Assembly (NCBI RefSeq): GCF_023159225.1
Contig: NC_063188.1
Span: forward strand, 36,818,021 to 36,882,020
Reading direction: 5' to 3'
Source: Perognathus longimembris pacificus
Taxonomy: Eukaryota; Chordata; Mammalia; Rodentia; Heteromyidae
Length of the DNA: 64,000 nucleotides
Part shown: in pieces, positions 57,275 to 64,000 of the stretch
Numbering within the stretch: position 1 is the stretch's first letter
Layout: every line of letters starts with the position of its first letter
Position numbers and translations under genes: made by a program
The notes under the pieces: model-generated
Database searches by the model: none
The model's input: only the letters and a program-made list of their open reading frames with translations
What the model was told of the DNA's origin: nothing

Positions 57275-58791
57275 CAGGACATAGCATGCAAGATAAACAG
57301 AATGCCCACAGGATGGGAGGAGATCTTTACTGGCCATACAACGGACAAAGGCCTCATATCTAAAATATACTTAGAACTTAATTAAACTCATCCAAAACAA
57401 ATCTTCAAAGAACCCACTGCCCCCTCAACAACTGGGCTAAAGGCCTAAAAAGAGATTTCTCTGAAGAGAAAATGAGAATGGCCAAGAGACACATGAAGAA
57501 GTGCTCTGCATCACTGGCCATAAAAGAAATGCAAATCAAAACAACACTGAGATTCCACCTCACCCCAGTAAGAATGTCCATTATCAGGAAAACTAATAAT
57601 AACAAATGTTGGAGGGGATGTGGCCAAAAGGGAACCCTACTTCATTGTTGGTGGGAATGTAAACTTGTTTAACCACTCTGGAAAGTGGTATGGAAGTTCC
57701 TCAGAAGGCTAAACATAGAGCTCTTCTATGACCCAGCAACCCCACTTTGGGGCATCTTCCCAAAAGATTACAAGCAAGACCACACCAAAGCCACCAGCAC
57801 AACTATGTTCATCACAGCACAATTTGTCATTGCTAAAATATGAAACCAAACCAGATGCCCGTCAGTAGACAAGTGGATCAGGAAAATGTGGCACATATAC
57901 ACAATGGAATTCTATGCCTCTATCATTAAGGATGACACTGCCCCATTTGTAAGGAAATGGAAGGACTTGGGGAAAAATCATACTAAGTGAAGTGAGCCAG
58001 ACCCAAAGAAACATGGACTCTATGGTTTCCCTCATAGGGAATAATTAGTACATTAAAGTTTAGGTTAATCATAGCAGAAGATCACAATAGCTCAATAGCT
58101 ATGCCCATATGAACACATAAGATCATGCTAAGCGAAATGAACTCCACGTTATGGAAACAAGTGGTATATCATCCTTGTAATTATTTTCAACATGCCATGT
58201 GAAACCATACCCTTATTTTTCTTTTCCTCTCATATTCCCTTCCCATGGTTTTACTCCTGCTATCACTGTATCTAATCTTTTTTTTTTTTTTTTTTTTTTT
58301 GGCCAGTCCTGGGCCTTGGACTCAGGGCCTGAGCACTGTCCCTGGCTTCTTCCCGCTCAAGGCTAGCACTCTGCCACTTGAGCCACAGCGCAGCTTCTGG
58401 CCGTTTTCTGTATATGTGGTGCTGGGGAATCGAACCTAGGGCCTCGTGTATCCGAGGCAGGCTCTTTTGCCACTAGGCTATATCCCCAGCCCACTGTATC
58501 TAATCTTAGTACCCTGGATACTGTACATACACATGTATTAGAACTAGTGAAGGGAAAGGGAATACCAAAATCAAGAGACAAAGGATAAAAAAGACAAACC
58601 ATTCCAAAAGTGATACAAGACCATTTGGTGTAAACCAACTATACAACTCATCAGGGGAAGAGGGGAAGGCAGAGGGGGGGGAGGCAGGGAAAAAATGAGG
58701 GAAGAGGTAACAAGTTGGATAAGAAATGTACTCAAAGCCTTACATATGATATTGTAATCCCTCTGTACTTCACTTTGACAATAAAGAAAAA
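57275..58791 (+). mobile_element. Young 5'-truncated LINE-1 nested in older LINE-1
   Basis: Contains the ORF2 C-terminal region (frame 57472-57672 with [17 protein letters not shown] and [16 protein letters not shown], the cysteine-rich motif) and the 3' UTR to 'tttgacaataaagaaaaaaa'. A 16-bp duplication, aagaataggcctgaga / aagaataggtctgaga (57259-57274, 58792-58807), differs at one base. An in-frame stop and frameshifts appear further on, so it is inactive. An IDL-Geo SINE splits its 3' UTR. Confidence 0.94.
58280..58491 (-). repeat. IDL-Geo SINE nested in nested LINE-1
   Basis: Complete reversed dimer with a long T tail. Target duplication cactgtatctaatctt lies at 58264-58279 and 58492-58507. 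This is the third level of nesting here. Confidence 0.95.
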
Positions 58792-60139
58792 AAGAATAGG
58801 TCTGAGAACAAATGGAATAGAATTGAATACCCACAAGCAAACCCACAGGCTTATAGCCACCAAATATTTTATAAAGGAGCCAAAAACACAGGATGGAAGA
58901 AAGACAGCCTCTTGAACAAATGGTGCTGACACAATTGGCTATACACACACAGAAAACTGAAGCTAGATTCTTATATCACCCTACACCAAAATCAATTCCA
59001 AATAGATCAAAGAACTCAATATAAGACCAGATATCCTGAAAAAATTACAGGAATGGATAGTGGAGACACCAGGGCTCCTTGGCACAGGTCCAAACGTCCT
59101 ACTTTAAGATCTAGTATCACAACATATCAAAGAAAGACTGGAAAAATAGGATTGCATCAAACTGAGGAGTTTCTGTGTGGCAAATACATAGCTAAAAAGA
59201 TAAACAGAATGCCCACAAAATGGGAGACTTTCTTTACTAACTATGTGTAAGATAAGGGCCTCACATCTAAAATATACTCAGAGCTTAAAAGATTAAACCT
59301 CCCCAAAACAAAACCCTAAACAACTCCATTAATAAGTACACTAAAGACTTAAAAAGAGATTTCTCCCAAGAATAAATAGAATGCCGAATAGACACATTCA
59401 AAATCTCTGGCCATAAAAATGCAAATAGAAACAACTTTGACATTCTACCTCACCCTGCTTAGAATGGCTGTTCTCAAGAAAACTAACACTAGCAGCTGCT
59501 GGCAAGAATGTGGCCAAAAGGGAATGCTACTGCACTGTTGGTGGGAATGTGAAGTTGTTCAAACACTCTGGAAAGCAATATGGAGATTCCCCAAAAGATT
59601 AAGCATAGAACTTCCCTATAACCCAGGAATCCCACTCCTGGGCATTGATTCAATTGACCACAAATCAGCCCACACTAAAGCCATCAGCACAGTTATGTTC
59701 ACTGTAGCACTATTTGCCCTAGCTTAGATATGGAATCAACGCAGATGCCCCTCAGTGGATGAATAGATCAAGAAAATTAGGTAGATATGCACAATGGAAT
59801 TCTATGCTTCCACCAAGACAAATGACATTGTCCCATTCGTAAGGAATGGAAAGACTTGTAAAAGTTTTATTAAGCAAAGTAAGCCACACCCAATCATTAG
59901 TTACATGGTTTCCCTCATTTATAATAATTAAAATGGGCCTATAAATCTACAAGTAAACCCAGTGGATAGTAAAAAAAAATACGTTTGGATATGGTAAACT
60001 AAACAGGACTATAAATATTCAGTGAGACCAAAGGAGGATATTCTTCAAAGAGGATCACAAGGGCTCAATAGTTTTGTGTATATGATTTCATAAAATGATG
60101 CTTATTGAAATGAACGCCAAGAAATGGAAACAAGAGGTT

Positions 60140-61594
60140 TTTTTATTTTACTTTTTGTGTTTTTTCTTTTGTTTTCCACTTTCGTTACTTCTTTCATTTT
60201 TTTAAGTTTTCAACCAGGAATGATTTTATTCTTAATATTTTTTTAATGTCTATTGTCAAGGTGATGTACAGAGGAGTTACAATTACATACATAGGTAGTG
60301 AGGACATATCTTGTCAAACTTGGTACCACGTCCCCCATTTTTCTCCCACCTTCCCTCCTCCCCAATTCCCCCACACTGAGATGTGCAGTTAGTTTGCAAC
60401 ATATTGTCATGTAACTGTTGCATTGGTTTGCGTTTTAACCTTTGTCTCACTATTTAGATGTCCCCCTTCCTTTCCCTAGTTCCAATAAACATATATACAA
60501 TACCCAGGGTACCAAAATCAGTTACAGTTACATCAGGAGTAAAACCATAGGTAATAAAGACAAAATAAAAATGCATAATTTTACATGATATGTTGAGCAT
60601 AACAATGATAAACCACTTATTTCCATAACTTGGCCATTTCTACATGTGGCTTCCCATGCTCCTGGTTAAGGCTTATACTTCCCCTTGTCAATAAGCAATG
60701 TTATTCTTTCTGATAGTATGAGGCAATATAATTCTTTCTGATATATCACAATGTCTTTATCCATTTATCTACTGAGGGGTATCTGAGTTGGTTCAATATT
60801 TTAGCTATGCTAAATAGTGCTGCAATGAACATGTTTGTGCTGGTAACTTTAGTGTGCTCTAGCTTGTATCCTTTAGGTAAATGCCTAAAAGCAGGGTTTC
60901 TGGATCATAGGGGAGTTCTATGTTTAGCCTTTTGAGGAACCTCCATACTGCCATCCAGGGTGGTTGAACAAGTTTACACTCACACCAATAGCATAGTACC
61001 ATTGCCTTTTGTCCACATCTCCACCAGCATGTGGTGTTGTTAGTTTTCTTGATAATGGACATTCTTACTGGGGTGAGGTGGGATCTCAATGCTGTTTTGA
61101 TTTCCATTTCTTTTATGGCCAGGGATGTTAAGTACTTCTTCATGTGCCTCTTAGCCATTCTCATTTCCTCTTCAGAGAAGTCTCTCTAAGTCTTTAGCCC
61201 ACTTATTTATGGGGAAGTTGTTTCTTTGAGGATTAATTTTGGGGAAACTTATTGTTTTTAAATTCTAACTGTATTTTAGACATGAGTTCCTTGTCTGTTT
61301 TATGGGCCAGTGAAGATCTTCTCCCAATCTGTGGGCTTTCTATTCATTGTGTAAGGTATATCCTTTGCCATGAAGAATCTCTGCAGTTTTACGCAATCCC
61401 ACTTGTCCAACCTTTCTTTGATTTGTTGTGTTTCTGGGTCTTTATTAAGAAAGTTTTGACCTGTGGCAAGGAGTCCAAGTGTTTTTCCTATTCCTTCCTG
61501 CAACATTTTCAGGGTATCTGCTTTTACCTCAAGGTCTGTGATCCATTTGGAATTGATTCTGGTGCTTTTATCAATTTTTGTACCATTTCTACAC
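60140..61594 (-). mobile_element. Reversed 5'-truncated LINE-1
   Basis: In reverse: the ORF2 C-terminus (frame 60859-61164 on the minus strand with [16 protein letters not shown] and a damaged CWWRCGQK cysteine motif), preceded upstream by residues such as KDPETQQIKERLDKWD (61300-61506). A long 3' UTR ends near 60240 at 'cattgtcaaggtg'-type sequence. About 100 further A/T-rich bases lie between that end and the left edge. The left edge is approximate and no certain target duplication was found. Confidence 0.8.
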
Positions 61595-61758
61595 AGAAAT
61601 GGTGAGACAAAGGTTGAACTAATTTGATGGGAGGGGGTTCAGGAGGAAAAAAGCTAGGGAAAATGGAAGGGGAGGTGACACTGTTCAAAAAGAAACGTAC
61701 TCAATACTTAAGTAACTAACCCCTCTGTACATCACCTTTACAGTAAATTTTTTTTAAT
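61595..61758 (+). mobile_element. LINE-1 3' end fragment
   Basis: A G-rich stretch, then 'aactaacccctctgtacatc' and an A/T-rich tail: an L1 3' terminus in plus orientation directly abutting the reversed L1. Confidence 0.8.
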
Positions 61759-61759
61759 G

Positions 61760-62199
61760 TGTTCCTTGGCAAAAACCTGAGAAACTCTTCAAACAAGACC
61801 GGTTGTTTATCTGAATTTCCTCATAATTACCAATCAATCATGGCATTGTCTACACATTTTCTGAGCTCCTTCTTAAGTGCCAAAGTTATTATTGCATTGG
61901 TCTAAATTTTCAGTGTAAAAAACAGGTCAGTCTGGGCTCTTCAAATTTGAAAAGGTTCCAGAGGCTGTTTTCTAAATCCAATTACTCAATTTGAACCTTG
62001 TGAAGTACAACAAGTATGATGCGAATATGTGGCATTTCTCTCCATCTCCTGGTTAATGAAAGCCTTCTTTGAACCAAATTGCATCACTGGATTCTTTCCT
62101 CCTTCTAGATATTTCCTGAATTATTCAGAGTGTCTAGTCTTCAAGGAATTTCTGCACCCCTCCCCCAGAAGGATGACATGCTCCATGAGCTAGTGCATG
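61760..62199. other. No feature recognised
   Basis: Unique sequence without supported features. Confidence 0.4.
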
Positions 62200-62435
62200 A
62201 CAAATAAAATAGTAGTAACATCATGACTAATACTATGTCAGGTCCTGTACTGTGTGCTCAAAATCTTTATAGCTTTAGGGGGAAAACTCTATACAATGAG
62301 TTTATGATTTCCATTTTTGAATTTATGCAACTGAGAGGTTTGCAAAAAAAAGTGACTTAGTCAAGATCATGTCTATAATAGAACTGGAATGAAGACCTGT
62401 TGATTCTAAAACAATGGCCTTAACTACTATATTAT
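62200..62435 (+). repeat. MIR SINE
   Basis: 'tactatgtcaggtcctgtac', 'agtgacttagtcaagatcat' and 'tgaagacctgttgattctaa' follow MIR order to its 3' part. Confidence 0.75.
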
Positions 62436-62454
62436 ATAGCGGTACTAATTAAGA

Positions 62455-62590
62455 GAAATAGCTGATCTTTATTGAACATATATTATATGCTGGGTATTCT
62501 GTTCTTAGCACTCTACATATATACAATCCCATTTCATAAGGACAACAGACATATGTTCTTCCAATAGTGCAGAAACCTCAGGATTGGGGG
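62455..62590 (+). repeat. MIR SINE fragment
   Basis: 'ctttattgaacatatattat', 'gctgggtattctgttcttag' and 'caatcccatttcataaggac' are the 5' and central MIR blocks. Confidence 0.7.
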
Positions 62591-64000
62591 AAAATGATGT
62601 AACTTCTGATTATCAGACTCCTCACAATTCCAGGTACTTAATGGAAAACTTTGGTTTACTGAAAAGTCCTATCGAATCTGGCTTCATACAACTCCTAGAT
62701 ATCTGCTACATGTCTTGGCCCCTGTCCATGCCATTTCCCCAATTCCTCTTTCAAATTCTTTACCTTCCTGATGTATACTCCTCAGCCCACTCATAGAGCC
62801 ACCTCTCCATATCTGACTACTAAACATTAATTATCACGGCCCCCTACATCTTGGACTAAAAGCACACTCTATGCCCTTCCATTGCAGTTTAATCAAACTA
62901 AACAAAGATGAAAATAAAGTTCCTCATTTGTACAATGCTAATTATTAATAGTCACTAAAATACACTAATAAAAGCCTGAACTAAAGGTAGTAAGTATAAG
63001 AGCCAATGAGTTTTTGGTAATTTGTTACACTAGCCACAGGAAACTAACACATGACCCAAAGTAGATTGTGGTATTCCAGATAAAGATATGATTTTCCAGG
63101 AACAACAATGGGATCAGATTTAGATACATTAAGGTTGAAGTCAACTTTTCAAAAGAAGTGAAATTTTTAGTTAAATGCTCAAGATTATAGATATAGATTT
63201 TTGCATCATAGCACTAACAACGTTAATGATATAAAATGACCTTTTGAGTGAATGTGAAGAGGTGACAGAATAAGAAAAGGAAATCCATAAAGAAGAGGAA
63301 AGTTCAATGAACATGACTAGAATAAAGGTGATGAAAACCATGATCAAGGACAAAAGACCAAAAACAGTTAACTCATTCTTTTTGCCCGGCTTGTTGAGCT
63401 AGGAAACCCATCTTCCATACTCAAACTGGAATGTACATTACCAATTCCCCTGTCTTCTCAAGCCTTCAGGTACACACTTAAGACTAAACTACATTACCAG
63501 CTTCCCATAACTTACAATTTGCACAAAGTGGTGGGGCTTCTCAAATCCCATAATTGCACAGGTCAATACTTTATCAGGTTATAATGTGTGATATATACCT
63601 AATTATACACCTAATAAATTGTTGTATATTACACATATGTTATACATATACATCCATATGTTCTGCTTCTCTGAAAAGCCCTTACTAACATGGGTTCAAG
63701 AATAACAGACAAATCCTACTAAACAGCATGCTCAAAAAAGGACAGTCTGGGTTGGTGAATAGCAAGCATTAAGTGAAGAAATCAGATTGAAGAGTGAAAG
63801 AGTGTTTTGTAAGGAAATAAGGGCAGAGTATGGTTGCTATTTTCAGAAGGTGGCAACAAATGATTGAGGGATTTTATTTCACTTTAGAGAACTCATGAAT
63901 AGAAGGTAATGGAGGGAGAGAGACTGATGATATTAGAGAATGAGCTGAAATTGATGGAGTATAGCCCCATCTCAGGAGGGAATAGGAAAATTAACTCAGG
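62591..64000. other. No gene seen
   Basis: Unique AT-rich sequence to the window end. Frames of 60-70 codons have no recognisable domain. Confidence 0.4.

Larger units (their letters stand above)
55035..61758 (+). mobile_element. Old LINE-1 broken up by later insertions
   Basis: Segments of one plus-strand L1 ORF2 appear in order: the SPGPDGF-type region (55160), the [15 protein letters not shown] region (56460), an F-T-D-D catalytic motif (56572-56583), then 56210-57258, 58808-59930 and 3' UTR-like sequence. The RT motif is recognisable but frames are broken repeatedly. Inserted into it are an IDL-Geo SINE (55432), a reversed L1 (55710), a Geo SINE (56821), a plus-strand L1 with its own SINE (57275) and a reversed L1 (~60140-61594). 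The last piece (61595-61758) is either its own 3' end or a separate fragment. Neither outer boundary is fixed by a target duplication. Confidence 0.8.

Noticed and set aside
58245..58439. Frames encoding a recurring PGPWTQGLSTVPGF-type peptide (also near 5298, 7866, 16155, 20350, 51201 and 55407)
   Set aside because: All are translations of the antisense strand of IDL-Geo SINEs, so the similarity reflects repeat copies, not a protein family.
60140..61758. Twin-priming (5' inversion) of one L1
   Set aside because: Both the reversed and the forward piece carry their own 3' ends, so they are more simply two insertions, although the boundary is not resolved.

Overview
The window is a mammalian nuclear sequence with no intact protein-coding gene. 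Its SINE content points to a geomyoid rodent (kangaroo rat, pocket mouse or pocket gopher). About eleven near-complete copies of a dimeric SINE are present: a tRNA-like left half opening GGGGCTGGGAATATGGCCTAG and a right half containing GTGGCTCAAGTGG and GCCAGGGACAGTGCTCAGG. This matches the IDL-Geo family, which the literature describes as restricted to Geomyoidea. Older mammal-wide repeats (MIR, L2, hAT MITEs, L1M-type LINE-1) form the background. I read the region as intergenic or deep-intronic DNA. Family names were assigned by eye, without a repeat search.

Layout. 0-11 kb: a unique stretch, two young 5'-truncated LINE-1 insertions (2.3-3.1 and 4.9-6.5 kb, the second carrying a SINE), scattered MIR/L2, more IDL-Geo copies, and a MER5A plus a second hAT MITE at 10.3-10.8 kb. 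11-25 kb: composite SINEs, several with expanded microsatellite tails, a 48-bp LINE-1 stub at 19.9 kb, MIRs and a MER20-like fragment. 25.7-28.0 kb: a complete short endogenous retrovirus on the minus strand, with paired 317-bp LTRs, a tRNA-His primer-binding site and 5-bp target duplications, but no recognisable gag, pol or env. 28-37 kb: LINE-1 3' ends, SINEs nested in SINEs, tetrameric and trimeric composite SINEs, and an unidentified 172-codon open frame. 37.5-41 kb: an ancient LINE-1 containing a 500-N assembly gap, interrupted by an insertion that carries, antisense, two exons and an intron of an LTBP3-like gene (a broken fragment). 41-55 kb: small LINE-1 insertions, a compound triplet microsatellite, a MaLR-like LTR, a 1-kb unidentified block with open minus-strand frames, and paired SINEs. 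55-61.8 kb: an old LINE-1 split by at least three later LINE-1 insertions and three SINEs. 61.8-64 kb: MIRs and unremarkable sequence.

No genes cooperate here. What the window records is a sequence of retrotransposition events that can be ordered from target-site duplications and nesting. The observations most worth checking are the non-autonomous retrovirus with an aged SINE inside it, the intron-containing antisense LTBP3 fragment apparently inserted by retrotransposition, the recurrent B1-B1(-B1)-ID composite SINE, a 42-bp SINE head inserted without a poly(A) tail, and the origin of most (CA)n tracts at SINE 3' ends.
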